This document shows, one piece after another, positions 26,903 through 34,811 of a stretch of DNA of 51,990 nt. This DNA is from Actinomyces succiniciruminis (GTDB lineage: Bacteria > Actinomycetota > Actinomycetes > Actinomycetales > Actinomycetaceae): NCBI RefSeq assembly GCF_900002405.1, contig NZ_LK995510.1, positions 67,343 to 119,332 of the forward strand, read 5' to 3'. Each line of letters opens with the position of its first letter. Positions within the stretch are counted from its first letter, which is position 1. The notes under the pieces are model-generated. The model was not told where the DNA came from. It made no database searches and saw only the letters and a list, made by a program, of their open reading frames with translations. Made by a program: the position numbers and the translations under genes.

Positions 26903-28584
26903 GCTTCGATGACCACCGGGACGATCATGGGCCGGCGCCGCAGCCGGCGGCCGATCCACCGGCCCAGGGTGCGGCGCATGGCCTGTTGGAGGGAGTGGGC
27001 GTCGGCGTTGCCCTTGTCCAGGGCATCGGCGAGCGCGTTGGTGACGTCGGGCAGGACCTCGTCGAACACGGAGTCGTCCTCCGCCACGCCCCGCGCCTGA
27101 ATGTCCGGGCCGGCCAGGATCGTGCCGGTGGAGGTCTCGACGACGGCGTAGACGGACACGAAGCCCTCCTCGGCGAGGATGCGCCGGTCCTTGAGCTCGG
27201 TCTCGTCGATCTCGCCGACCGAGGAGCCGTCCACGTAGACGTAGCCGCAGGGCACGGAGCCGGCGATGCGGGCCTTGCCGTCGACCAGGTCGACCACGAC
27301 GCCGTCCTCGCACAGCATCACCCGCTTGGGGTCGACGCCGGTCTTGACCGCCAGGGCCCCGTTGGCCACCAGGTGGCGGATCTCGCCGTGAATCGGCATG
27401 ACATTGCGGGGGCCGACGATGTTGTACACGTGCAGCAGTTCCTCGGAGGAGGCGTGGCCGGACACGTGCACCTTGGCGTTGCCCTGGTGGACCACGCGGG
27501 CCCCCAGGCGCATGAGCTGATTGATGACCCGGTATACGGAGTTCTCGTTGCCGGGAATCAGGGAGGAGGCGAAAATCACCGTGTCACCGGGCTCCACGGT
27601 GACGGAGCGGTGCTCGCCATGGGCCATGCGGGACAGGGCGGCCATGGGCTCGCCCTGGGAGCCGGTGACCATCAGCACGCGTTCCTCGGGCGGCAGGGAA
27701 CTGAGGTCGCGGGCGTTGACCAGCACCCCCTCGGGTACCTTCAGGTAGCCGCGCTCGGCGGCGATGCCCATGTTGCGCACCATGGAGCGACCGATGAAGG
27801 CGACGCGGCGCCCGTGCAGGGCGGCGGCGTCGAGCACCTGCTGGACGCGATGCACGTGGCTGGCGAAGGAGGCGACGATGATCTGCTGCTCGGAGTCGGC
27901 GAAGACGCCGTCCAGGACCGGGCCGATCTGGTTCTCATGGCCGATCATGCCGGGGACCTCGGCGTTGGTGGAGTCCACGCAGAACAGGTCCACGCCCTCG
28001 TCGCCGAAGCGGGCGAAGGAGCGCAGGTCGGTGATGCGCCCGTCGATGGGCAGGGAGTCGATCTTGAAGTCTCCGGTAATCAGCACCGAGCCGGCGTCGG
28101 TGCGGATCATCGCCGCCATGGCGTCCGGAATGGAGTGGTTGACGGCCACGAACTCCAGGTCGAAGGGCCCGTAGGAGACCTCCTCGTGTTCGGAGACCAC
28201 GCGCAGCACCGGGTGGATGCGGTGCTCGGAGAGCTTGGCCGCCACGAAGGCGAGGGTGAGGTCGGAACCGATCAGGGGAATGTCCTCGCGCAGACGCAGC
28301 AGGTAGGGCACACCGCCGATGTGGTCCTCGTGCCCGTGGGTGAGCACCATGGCGACCACGTCGTCGAGGCGGTCCTCGATGTAGGTGAAGTCGGGCAGGA
28401 TCAGGTCGACGCCGGGCTGGTCCTCCTCGGGGAAGAGCACGCCGCAGTCGACGATGAGCAGCTTGCCGTCGACCTCGAAGACGGTCATGTTGCGCCCGAC
28501 CTCGCCGAGGCCACCCAGAGGGGTGATGCGCATCGCTCCGTCCTGGAGCGGGCCGGGGGCGCTGAGCTTAGGGAAGTTGGTCAC
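26899..28584 (-). CDS. rnj: Ribonuclease J
   Basis: A 561-aa metallo-beta-lactamase/beta-CASP ribonuclease with 5'-3' exo- and endonuclease activity in RNA processing. HGHEDHIGG (about 83-91) binds two zinc ions; further ligands lie in NHSIPDAM and ITGDFKID; the beta-CASP part includes FASHVHRVQQVLDAA and VSGHASSEEL. The GTG at 28584 is chosen because TACACT ends seven bases upstream, suggesting a leaderless mRNA; a GTG six codons earlier at 28602 keeps the frame and cannot be excluded. Shorter C-terminus than some homologues, with no extra domain. Its gene order with ftsK is typical of actinobacteria. Confidence 0.95.
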   Translation of the reverse strand: MTNFPKLSAPGPLQDGAMRITPLGGLGEVGRNMTVFEVDGKLLIVDCGVLFPEEDQPGVDLILPDFTYIEDRLDDVVAMVLTHGHEDHIGGVPYLLRLREDIPLIGSDLTLAFVAAKLSEHRIHPVLRVVSEHEEVSYGPFDLEFVAVNHSIPDAMAAMIRTDAGSVLITGDFKIDSLPIDGRITDLRSFARFGDEGVDLFCVDSTNAEVPGMIGHENQIGPVLDGVFADSEQQIIVASFASHVHRVQQVLDAAALHGRRVAFIGRSMVRNMGIAAERGYLKVPEGVLVNARDLSSLPPEERVLMVTGSQGEPMAALSRMAHGEHRSVTVEPGDTVIFASSLIPGNENSVYRVINQLMRLGARVVHQGNAKVHVSGHASSEELLHVYNIVGPRNVMPIHGEIRHLVANGALAVKTGVDPKRVMLCEDGVVVDLVDGKARIAGSVPCGYVYVDGSSVGEIDETELKDRRILAEEGFVSVYAVVETSTGTILAGPDIQARGVAEDDSVFDEVLPDVTNALADALDKGNADAHSLQQAMRRTLGRWIGRRLRRRPMIVPVVIEA

Positions 28585-28591
28585 GGCGGCG

Positions 28592-28597
28592 AGTGTA
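28592..28597 (-). promoter_or_regulatory. Leaderless-type -10 box of rnj
   Basis: TACACT on the minus strand, seven bases before the GTG at 28584. No ribosome-binding site is nearby. Confidence 0.4.
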
Positions 28598-28733
28598 GCC
28601 ACTCGCCCGGCCGGGGTGAGCCATCGGGGGTCTTCCGCACGGAGTTTTCGGGGGATCGGCGCCGGATGCGGGGCACCCGCCGCGCCAAGGCCCTGCGCCG
28701 CAGGGCTTGGTTATCGCCGGTATTGCGGGGAGG

Positions 28734-28764
28734 ATAAACAAAAACCCGGCCACGTGGGCCGGGT
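28734..28764 (-). terminator. Rho-independent terminator of the tRNA cluster
   Basis: On the minus strand ACCCGGCC and GGCCGGGT (28744-28751 and 28757-28764) form a perfect 8-bp stem with a 5-base loop, followed by TTTTTGTTT. It lies about 57 bp after the last tRNA-Glu. The stretch 28603-28733 between it and rnj holds no gene that I can see. Confidence 0.85.
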
Positions 28765-28820
28765 CGGGAAGAGCGCCGACCTCGGGAGTTTGAATTCCGG
28801 AGGGGATCCTCGGCGCTCGG

Positions 28821-28896
28821 TGGTACCCCGTGCCGGATTTGAACCGGCGCTGCCGCCGTGAGAGGGCGGTGTCCTGGGCCGCTAGACGAACGGGGC
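28821..28896 (-). tRNA. tRNA-Glu (CTC)
   Basis: Full cloverleaf on the minus strand: a 7-bp acceptor with G1-U72 wobble, anticodon loop CTCTCAC giving anticodon CTC, T-loop TTCAAAT. CCA is encoded. Nearly identical to the copy about 106 bp upstream. Confidence 0.96.
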
Positions 28897-28929
28897 CTGC
28901 CAACTGACTCCGCGAGGAGCCGTGGCTCG

Positions 28930-29002
28930 TACCCCGTGCCGGATTTGAACCGGCGCTGCCGCCGTGAGAGGGCGGTGTCCTGGGCCGCTAGACGAACGGG
29001 GC
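28930..29002 (-). tRNA. tRNA-Glu (CTC), second copy
   Basis: Same tRNA body as the copy at 28821, but the bases after the discriminator are CGA rather than CCA, so the end must be added enzymatically. The two copies probably arose by tandem duplication and are cotranscribed with tRNA-Gln. Confidence 0.96.
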
Positions 29003-29085
29003 CTGCATATTGAATTGTTCGAGGCACTGAGGCCGTACTCTGCCCATCAATAACGATGGGCTGATTGGCGGCTTTCAGCACTCGG

Positions 29086-29157
29086 CTGGGGTACCAGGAC
29101 TCGAACCTAGAATGGATGAACCAGAATCACCTGTGTTGCCAATTACACCATACCCCA
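29086..29157 (-). tRNA. tRNA-Gln (CTG)
   Basis: 72-nt cloverleaf on the minus strand: perfect 7-bp acceptor (TGGGGTA/TACCCCA), anticodon loop TTCTGGT with anticodon CTG, T-loop TTCGAGT. CCA is not encoded. First gene of a Gln-Glu-Glu tRNA transcript. In most actinobacteria this tRNA is charged with Glu by GltX and then amidated by GatCAB; gltX is close by. Confidence 0.96.
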
Positions 29158-29202
29158 AGAGATTGGTGCACCCGCGCGGCTAACGCCCGGGCAGCGATCG
29201 GT

Positions 29203-29231
29203 AATCTACACGGCCTCCCCGCCAACGCCAA
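29203..29231 (-). promoter_or_regulatory. Promoter of the tRNA-Gln-Glu-Glu cluster
   Basis: TTGGCG (29226-29231) and TAGATT (29203-29208) on the minus strand with a 17-bp spacer, placing the start about 40 bp before tRNA-Gln. Consistent with a strong tRNA promoter. Confidence 0.5.
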
Positions 29232-29260
29232 GTCAGATCGCCGTGAGTGCAGCCACACCC

Positions 29261-29331
29261 TGCGCGTGCGCCCCGCCCGGACCTGTTCGCCACCACGGCG
29301 GGCAGCCGTGCCGTGCGCGTGCGCCCCGCCC
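29261..29331. repeat. 18-bp direct repeat upstream of the tRNA cluster
   Basis: TGCGCGTGCGCCCCGCCC occurs at 29261-29278 and 29314-29331. The surrounding stretch 29232-29412 holds no gene that I can support. Confidence 0.6.
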
Positions 29332-29412
29332 CGGGCCACAGCGTCCAGGGCGTAGTCCATGGCGCCCCACCGCGCCGGCACCCGCCCGCACACACACGTG
29401 TTTGGCTCATGA

Positions 29413-29489
29413 ACACGAGTTTTAGAGGTTTGCACGTGTACAGCGCCTGCAAACCTCTAAAACTCGTGTCAATGCCGAGAACTCGTGTA
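29413..29489. repeat. 77-bp hairpin element, left copy
   Basis: Perfect 22-bp inverted repeat (29413-29434 and 29448-29469; arm begins ACACGAGTTTTAGAGG) with a 13-base loop, followed by a 20-base tail ending AACTCGTGTA. A copy in the same orientation lies at 30708-30784 (71/77 identical), on the other side of the AbiEi/DUF559-like gene. The arms are far more AT-rich than the window. Confidence 0.9.
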
Positions 29490-29625
29490 TGTCGACTACG
29501 GGCCGGAGCATCGGCCGGTCGCCGGTCTCTTCACCGGCGTCCACAGGTGCGGTTCGTGCACCCCTTGTCCACAGAACTCGCCGCCCCTGGTGGCACTGCG
29601 CACACCCCGACCGCAGGATCGGCGC

Positions 29626-30675
29626 ATGGACGCTTATCCGACGCCGCCGTCTCTCCCACCGGTCATCCTGTCGGCGGTAAGTAACTTGCCACATCTGCCG
29701 AGCCGCCCCGGCCTCATGCGCCTCATGCGTGGCGTGTACTTCAGCCCCTCCGAGCAGACCGAAGTGTGGCGGCAAAGACACGAGGTCAGCCTGGCGCGTT
29801 GTCGGGGCGCATGGGAGACGCGCCGATCCGCCATTGCCCTCACTCACGAGTCCGCCGCGCTGGTGCACGGTCCGTGGGTGCGCGATGCCGAACCAGATGT
29901 TTGGACCGCCGTTCCCAGACGTCCCTCGGCACCTACCATCGTCCTGCCTGCGATGGAATTCCGCCGCGGAAGAACTCCCCGCCTAGCGCCGAGGGGTGCG
30001 GCTGTGCGAGCGGTGCACCTGCGCAGACGCAGACTGCAGATCCCGAGCGAGCAATTGGTCATGATCCAGGGCATCATGGTGACCGACCTCATGCGCACCG
30101 CGGTCGACTGTGCTTTCGATCTGCCGGCATGCCAATCCATCACCATCGTGGACTCGGCCATGCGCGCCCTGGTCCGTCCGGATCGTCGCGACCCTGCTGG
30201 ATCGCAGCATCGCTGGCAGGAGGTTCGCATCAGGTTTCTGCAGGCGGTGGAGGAGCAGGCCGGCCGGAAGGGCGCCGTCCGTGCGCGGGCGGTGGCCCGA
30301 ATCGCCAGTCCCTTCTCGGAGTCCCCAGGTGAGAGCGTGGTGCGCTGGCAGGTCGAGGCCCTCGGGCTGCCCTCCGCGACGCTGCAGCAACGGGTCGACA
30401 TTCCTAGCCAGGGGCGCCACTTCTTCCTCGATCTCGCCTGGCCTGCGCTGCGGATCGCCGTGGAGTACGACGGCCGCGAAAAGTACACCGTTACGGGGAC
30501 GACCTGGGATGAAAAGGTCCGCCAGGATCTCATCCAGGAGTCATCCGGTTGGACCTTCAAACGGTTCACCGCCGAACACCTGCGCGACGCGGCCCGACTT
30601 TGTCAGGACGTCCTGAGCATGTTCCCGCCCGCCGTCGCCGCCAATGCCCGACGACGCCGGGGACTATGGGACTGA
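29626..30675 (+). CDS. AbiEi-like domain plus DUF559 (PD-(D/E)XK/Vsr-like) protein
   Basis: A 349-aa protein. The N-terminal half resembles AbiEi-type antitoxin winged-helix domains (PSRPGLMRLMRGVYFSPSEQ, then SAIALTHESAALVHG). The C-terminal part (about 262-335) has the DUF559 nuclease-like pattern: FFLDLAW (Asp269), RIAVEYDGREKY (Glu280, Asp282) and a terminal GWTFKRFTAEHL. The putative metal residues are kept, so DNA cleavage is possible but unproven. ATG at 29626 has AGGA about eight bases upstream. No partner toxin gene is adjacent. The gene stands alone on the plus strand between the tRNA cluster and gltX, bracketed by two copies of a hairpin element, which suggests it was acquired as a unit. 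AGA/CGA-type and other less favoured codons are more frequent here than in its neighbours by eye. Confidence 0.75.
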   Translation: MDAYPTPPSLPPVILSAVSNLPHLPSRPGLMRLMRGVYFSPSEQTEVWRQRHEVSLARCRGAWETRRSAIALTHESAALVHGPWVRDAEPDVWTAVPRRPSAPTIVLPAMEFRRGRTPRLAPRGAAVRAVHLRRRRLQIPSEQLVMIQGIMVTDLMRTAVDCAFDLPACQSITIVDSAMRALVRPDRRDPAGSQHRWQEVRIRFLQAVEEQAGRKGAVRARAVARIASPFSESPGESVVRWQVEALGLPSATLQQRVDIPSQGRHFFLDLAWPALRIAVEYDGREKYTVTGTTWDEKVRQDLIQESSGWTFKRFTAEHLRDAARLCQDVLSMFPPAVAANARRRRGLWD

Positions 30676-30707
30676 GGAGCCTGCAAGTACACGCGTTCAC
30701 GTCGCGT

Positions 30708-30784
30708 ACACGAGTTTTAGAGGTTTGCACGTGCGCAGCGCCCGCAAATCTCTAAAACTCGTGTCAACGCCAAGAACTCGTGTA
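30708..30784. repeat. 77-bp hairpin element, right copy
   Basis: Left arm 30708-30729 is identical to that of the left copy; the right arm 30743-30764 has two substitutions that weaken pairing; the loop and tail have two differences each. It starts 33 bp after the AbiEi/DUF559-like stop and ends 29 bp before the gltX stop on the other strand. Confidence 0.9.
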
Positions 30785-30812
30785 TGCGTGGGCTCCGCGG
30801 GTTCCAGCCCAG

Positions 30813-32387
30813 TCAGCCCAGGCGGGCGCGCAGGGCGCGCAGACGCGCCAGGGAGGCCTCCGCCCCCAGGATCTCCATGGACTCAAACAGCGGCGGGGAG
30901 ACCTGCCGACCGGTGACGGCCACGCGCAGCGGCCCGAAGGCCAGACGCGGCTTGATCCCCATGCCGTCAACGATGGCGGCACGCAGGGCCTGCTCCAGCA
31001 CCTCGGTGCGCCACGGCTCGGGCAGCGTCTCGAGCGTGGCGATGGCGGTGTCCAGCACCTGCGGGGCCGAGTCCTTCAGCCGAGACACGGCCCGCTCCTC
31101 GAGCTCCAGGTCGGCGTCGTCAACCAGCAGGAAGCCGAGCATGTCGCGGGACTCGCGCAGCAGCTGGATACGGGTCTGGATCAGTGGGGCCGCCGCGGTG
31201 AGGATCTCCTGCTCGCGCTGCGTCAACTCGGCGAAGGTAGTGGCACTGACCAGGGGCCGGGCCGTCCAGTCGGGATCGGCCGGGTCGGGGTAGACGTCCG
31301 CCAGGTAGGGCACCAGCCGGTTGCGGAAGTCCTCGCCCTCCAGACGGCGCAGGTGCTCGGCGTTGATGGCCTCGCACTTCTTCGGATCGAAGCGCGCCGG
31401 GTTGGGGTTGACGTCGCGGATGTCGAAGGCCGCCACCAACTGGTCGGGGGTGAACACGTCCTCGTCCTTTGACAGGGACCAACCCAGCAGGGCCAGGTAG
31501 TTGAGCAGCCCCTCCGGCGCCATGCCGCGGAAGCGGTGAATAAGCAGGTTCGACTCCGGGTCGCGCTTGGACAGTTTCTTGTTCCCCTCCCCCATCACGT
31601 AGGGCAGGTGGGCGAACTCGGGCACCCGCTGCGCGCGCCCGATCTCCATCAGGGCGCGATACAGGACCACCTGGCGGGGCGTGGAGGACAGCAGGTCCTC
31701 CCCGCGCAGCACGTGGGTGATGCCCATGGCGGCGTCGTCGACGGGGTTGACGAGCGTGTACAGCGGGTCGCCGCCGGCACGCACCACCACGTAGTCGGGC
31801 ACGGAGCCCGCCTTGAAGGTGACCGGGCCGCGCACCAGGTCGTGGAAGGTGATGTCCTCGTCCGGCATCCGCATGCGCAGCACGGGCCGGCGCCCCTCGG
31901 CGCGGAAGGCCGCCTTCTGCGCCTCGGTCAGGTCGCGGTCATAGCCGTCGTAGCCGAGCTTGGGGTCCTCGCCGTTGGCGCGGTGGCGCGCCTCAATCTC
32001 GGCGGGTGTGGAGAAGGACTCGTACAGGTAGCCGGCCTGCAGGAGCTCGTCGGCGACCTGCCGGTACAGCTCGGTGCGCTGGGACTGGCGGTAGGGGGCG
32101 TGCGGGCCACCCTTGGCCACTCCCTCGTCCCAGTCCAGGCCGAGCCAGCGCAGCGAGTCGAGGATCGCCTCGAAGGACTCCTCGGAGTCGCGGGCGGCGT
32201 CGGTGTCCTCGATGCGCAGCACGAAGGTGCCGCCGGTGTGCCGCGCATATGCCCAGTTGAACAGGCAGGTGCGCACCATGCCGACGTGGGGCGTGCCCGT
32301 GGGCGAGGGGCAGAAGCGGACGCGGATCGGTGAGGATCCGGGGGCGGGCGGGGTGAAGGCGGGGGCCTTGGCGGTGTCGTCACTCAT
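30813..32387 (-). CDS. gltX: Glutamyl-tRNA synthetase
   Basis: A 524-aa class I synthetase. The HIGH-type motif is HVGM within [15 protein letters not shown] (about 26-40); [17 protein letters not shown] follows; the KMSKS-type loop is KKLSKRDPE at about 262-270; the C-terminal helical anticodon domain ends with LRALRARLG. It charges tRNA-Glu and, if GatCAB operates, also tRNA-Gln; genes for both tRNAs lie less than 2 kb away. The ATG is preceded nine bases upstream by TAGGGT with no ribosome-binding site. Confidence 0.97.
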   Translation of the reverse strand: MSDDTAKAPAFTPPAPGSSPIRVRFCPSPTGTPHVGMVRTCLFNWAYARHTGGTFVLRIEDTDAARDSEESFEAILDSLRWLGLDWDEGVAKGGPHAPYRQSQRTELYRQVADELLQAGYLYESFSTPAEIEARHRANGEDPKLGYDGYDRDLTEAQKAAFRAEGRRPVLRMRMPDEDITFHDLVRGPVTFKAGSVPDYVVVRAGGDPLYTLVNPVDDAAMGITHVLRGEDLLSSTPRQVVLYRALMEIGRAQRVPEFAHLPYVMGEGNKKLSKRDPESNLLIHRFRGMAPEGLLNYLALLGWSLSKDEDVFTPDQLVAAFDIRDVNPNPARFDPKKCEAINAEHLRRLEGEDFRNRLVPYLADVYPDPADPDWTARPLVSATTFAELTQREQEILTAAAPLIQTRIQLLRESRDMLGFLLVDDADLELEERAVSRLKDSAPQVLDTAIATLETLPEPWRTEVLEQALRAAIVDGMGIKPRLAFGPLRVAVTGRQVSPPLFESMEILGAEASLARLRALRARLG

Positions 32388-32413
32388 GATGGGCCAACCC
32401 TAGCCGCCCGCGC

Positions 32414-32502
32414 GCCCGGCTCAGACACGCGCCCGCCGACGGCGCTGCCGGCAATGGTTCACGCCACGCCCGGCTCCCACCCGCGCCCGCCGACGGCGCT
32501 GC
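32414..32502. repeat. 54-bp tandem duplication upstream of malY
   Basis: Copies begin at 32414 and 32468 (GCCCGGCTC, five variable bases, then an exact 21-bp match at 32428-32448 and 32482-32502). It lies in the divergent gltX/malY gap. Confidence 0.7.
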
Positions 32503-32541
32503 TGCCACTGCCCGTCACACCACCGCAGCGGGCGGTCTTCA

Positions 32542-32547
32542 TAGACT
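32542..32547 (+). promoter_or_regulatory. Leaderless-type -10 box of the MalY/PatB gene
   Basis: TAGACT ends six bases before the ATG at 32554; no ribosome-binding site is present. Confidence 0.5.
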
Positions 32548-32553
32548 GCCCGC

Positions 32554-33810
32554 ATGAGTACCGCCAGCCCTGCGCCCGACGCCGTCCCGCCCGTCTTCAA
32601 TGCCGCCGCCACCACGGCCGCCTTCGACGCCCTGACGCCCGACGTGATGCGGCGGCGCGGCTCACTGAAGTGGACCATGTACCCCGGTGACGTGATCGGC
32701 GCCTGGGTGGCGGAGATGGACCTGGGCACGGCGCCCTCGGTAACCGCCGTCCTCCAGCGCGCGGTGACGGACGGCTCCTACGGCTACCTGCCCCCGCAGG
32801 TAGCCGAGTCCGTCCGTGAGGAAACAGCCCGCTTCCAGGGTGAGGCCTTCGGCTGGCGGGTGGACGCGCAGGACGTGAGCCTGCTGCCGGACGTGCTGTC
32901 CGCCCTGGGCGCGGTGATCGCCTACCACACCCGACCGGGCAGCGCCGTGATCGTGCCGACCCCGGCCTACATGCCCTTCCTTTCCTACCCCGGCCTGTAC
33001 GGACGCGAATGCGTGCAGGTGCCGTCCCTGCGCACCGCGGCCGCCGACGCCGCCGCAGGCACGACCTGGGCGCTGGACCTGGACGGTATCGAGGCGGCGA
33101 TGGCCGCCGGCGCCGGCCTGCTGGTGCTGTGCAACCCCTGGAACCCGGTGGGGCGGGTGCTGTCGCCCGCCGAGCTGGACGCCGTCGCCGCGCTGTCCGC
33201 CCGCTACCGGGTGCCGGTCTTCGCCGATGAGATCCACAACTCGCTGATCCTGGACCCGCAGGCCGTGCACGTCCCCTACGCCTCACGCCCGGGCACCGAC
33301 CCCGACCTGACCTTCACCGCCACCGCCGCCTCCAAGGGCTGGAACACGCCCGGCCTCAAGTGCGCGCAGCTGATCGCCTCCGCCGGAGCCCGACGGGCCT
33401 GGAATGACAGCCCCCTGTCCAAGCACCTGGCTAATGAGGCGTCGCTGCTCGGCGCGCAGGCGACCGTGGCCGCACTGCGCGACGGGCAGGAGTGGAACGC
33501 CTGCGTGCGCACATACATCCGCGACAATGGGCGGCTGGTGGCCGAGACACTCGCCGAGGTTGACGGCCTCGAGCTCACGGTCCCGTCCGGCACCTACTTG
33601 GCCTGGCTGGACTGCTCCGGCCTGGAGCTGCCCGACGGCGTGACCCCGGCGGACTACTTCCGCCGCGAGCCGGGGGTCGTCATGAACGACGGGGCCGCCT
33701 TCGGGGCCGGCTACGAGTCGTTCTGCCGGCTCAACCTGGCCACCGGGCGCGGAATCATGCGGCAGGCGCTCCAGCGCCTGGTCGACGCCGTCGCCCGCCT
33801 GCGCTCCTGA
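32554..33810 (+). CDS. MalY/PatB-type PLP-dependent C-S lyase (class I/II aminotransferase fold)
   Basis: A 418-aa PLP enzyme. WVAEMDLGTAPSV and YGYLPPQVAESV near the N-terminus, LVLCNPWNPVGRV, FADEIHNSLIL (Asp binding the PLP ring nitrogen) and TAASKGWNTPGLKCA with Lys261 as Schiff-base lysine are the MalY/PatB pattern. Such enzymes cleave cystathionine or cysteine S-conjugates, giving homocysteine or thiols, pyruvate and ammonia. Divergent from gltX. Which thioether is the natural substrate cannot be read; in oral and animal-associated actinobacteria, H2S or thiol formation is a possibility. Confidence 0.88.
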   Translation: MSTASPAPDAVPPVFNAAATTAAFDALTPDVMRRRGSLKWTMYPGDVIGAWVAEMDLGTAPSVTAVLQRAVTDGSYGYLPPQVAESVREETARFQGEAFGWRVDAQDVSLLPDVLSALGAVIAYHTRPGSAVIVPTPAYMPFLSYPGLYGRECVQVPSLRTAAADAAAGTTWALDLDGIEAAMAAGAGLLVLCNPWNPVGRVLSPAELDAVAALSARYRVPVFADEIHNSLILDPQAVHVPYASRPGTDPDLTFTATAASKGWNTPGLKCAQLIASAGARRAWNDSPLSKHLANEASLLGAQATVAALRDGQEWNACVRTYIRDNGRLVAETLAEVDGLELTVPSGTYLAWLDCSGLELPDGVTPADYFRREPGVVMNDGAAFGAGYESFCRLNLATGRGIMRQALQRLVDAVARLRS

Positions 33811-33825
33811 GCCGGGACGCCCGCT

Positions 33826-34653
33826 TCAGCGCCGCACGACCGGGTTGCCGAAGGAGCCGATTCCCTCGACCTCGACCTCCACCCGCTGGCCGGCGTGGAT
33901 CTCACCGACGCCGGCGGGCGTGCCCGTGAGTACGACGTCGCCGGGAAGCAGCGTGAAAATGCGCGAGACGTAGGCGATCAGTTCGGGAACCGAATGGATC
34001 ATGTCGGCGGTGTTGCCCTCCTGTACGACCCGCCCATCCACGCGGGCGCGCACCACGGCGTCGGCGGGGTCGAAGGCGGGGCGTTCGCCCGCGGGCTCCG
34101 GAATCTCGATCCAGGGCCCGAGCGGGCAGGAGGTGTCGAATGCCTTGGCGCGCGTCCAGGTGCTGTCCTGGCGCTGGCAGTCGCGGGCAGAGACGTCGTT
34201 GGCGACCGTGTAGCCGAGGACCGCGGCGGCGGCATCGCGTGGGGAGGCGTCCTTGACGACCGTCTTGATGACCACGGCGAGCTCGGCCTCGTAATGGACC
34301 TCGCGCGACCAGTCGGGCAGCACGATGGGCATGTCCGGGCCGATGACGGCCGTGTTGGGCTTGAGGAAGACGATCGGGTCGGCCGGGGCCTCCCCGCCCA
34401 TTTCGGCGGCGTGGGCCGCGTAGTTCTTGCCTATGCCCACCACCTTGGAGCGTGGGATCACCGGGGAGACCAGGCGCGCCTCGTTCAGGGGCACCACCTC
34501 GCCGGTCGCCTCGGGGACGGTGTACAGCGGGTCGCCCTTGAGCACCAGCAGGCGGCCGGCGGACTCGCCCGAGGGGGTCGCCTCATCGGTGGGCAGGCCG
34601 TCAACAATGCCGTAGCGGAGCTCGTCTCCCGTGGAAAAGCGTGCGATCTTCAT
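33826..34653 (-). CDS. Fumarylacetoacetate hydrolase family protein
   Basis: A 275-aa FAH-fold enzyme. The core has VVGIGKNYAAHAAEMG, PIVFLKPNTAVIGP, the metal ligand region HYEAELAVVIKTVVKDAS, GYTVANDVSARDCQRQDSTW, and LLPGDVVLTGTPAGVG. Members hydrolyse or decarboxylate 2-oxo acids such as oxaloacetate, acylpyruvates or homoprotocatechuate intermediates. A FAH-family gene next to gltX is a known actinobacterial arrangement (as in Mycobacterium). TAGGGT ends six bases before the ATG. The specific substrate is unknown; oxaloacetate or acylpyruvate clearance is plausible. Confidence 0.9.
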   Translation of the reverse strand: MKIARFSTGDELRYGIVDGLPTDEATPSGESAGRLLVLKGDPLYTVPEATGEVVPLNEARLVSPVIPRSKVVGIGKNYAAHAAEMGGEAPADPIVFLKPNTAVIGPDMPIVLPDWSREVHYEAELAVVIKTVVKDASPRDAAAAVLGYTVANDVSARDCQRQDSTWTRAKAFDTSCPLGPWIEIPEPAGERPAFDPADAVVRARVDGRVVQEGNTADMIHSVPELIAYVSRIFTLLPGDVVLTGTPAGVGEIHAGQRVEVEVEGIGSFGNPVVRR

Positions 34654-34659
34654 GGCATG

Positions 34660-34665
34660 ACCCTA
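34660..34665 (-). promoter_or_regulatory. Leaderless-type -10 box of the FAH gene
   Basis: TAGGGT on the minus strand, six bases before the ATG, without a ribosome-binding site. Confidence 0.5.
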
Positions 34666-34673
34666 GATGATTG

Positions 34674-34799
34674 ACGCCGCGCGGGCGGACGAGCACCGTC
34701 GCGCCGCGCGGGCGGACGAGTGCGGCGGTACCGCACGGGCCCGCGAGCACCGTCGCGCCGCGAGGGCCCGCGAACACCGTTGTGCCGCGCGGACCGGTC
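34674..34799. repeat. 27-bp minisatellite, about 4.6 units
   Basis: Units begin at 34674, 34701, 34728, 34755 and 34782 (partial), sharing a core like GCCGCGCGGGC...CGAGCACCGT. It fills the gap between the FAH gene start and the end of the last AgcS gene. The 27-bp period keeps all reading frames open, which explains long spurious frames here. Confidence 0.8.
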
Positions 34800-34811
34800 G
34801 GATCCGCCCGC

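Noticed and set aside
28930-29157. tRNA genes as prophage or integrative-element attachment site
   Set aside because: No integrase and no duplicated tRNA 3' end was found; the nearby foreign-looking gene is bracketed by hairpin elements instead.
29626-30675. A complete AbiE toxin-antitoxin pair
   Set aside because: Only one gene is present, with no AbiEii nucleotidyltransferase-like neighbour on either side.
34674-34799. Repeat-containing peptide encoded by the 27-bp minisatellite
   Set aside because: The frame stays open only because the unit is a multiple of three; there is no supported start and it continues antisense to the AgcS gene.
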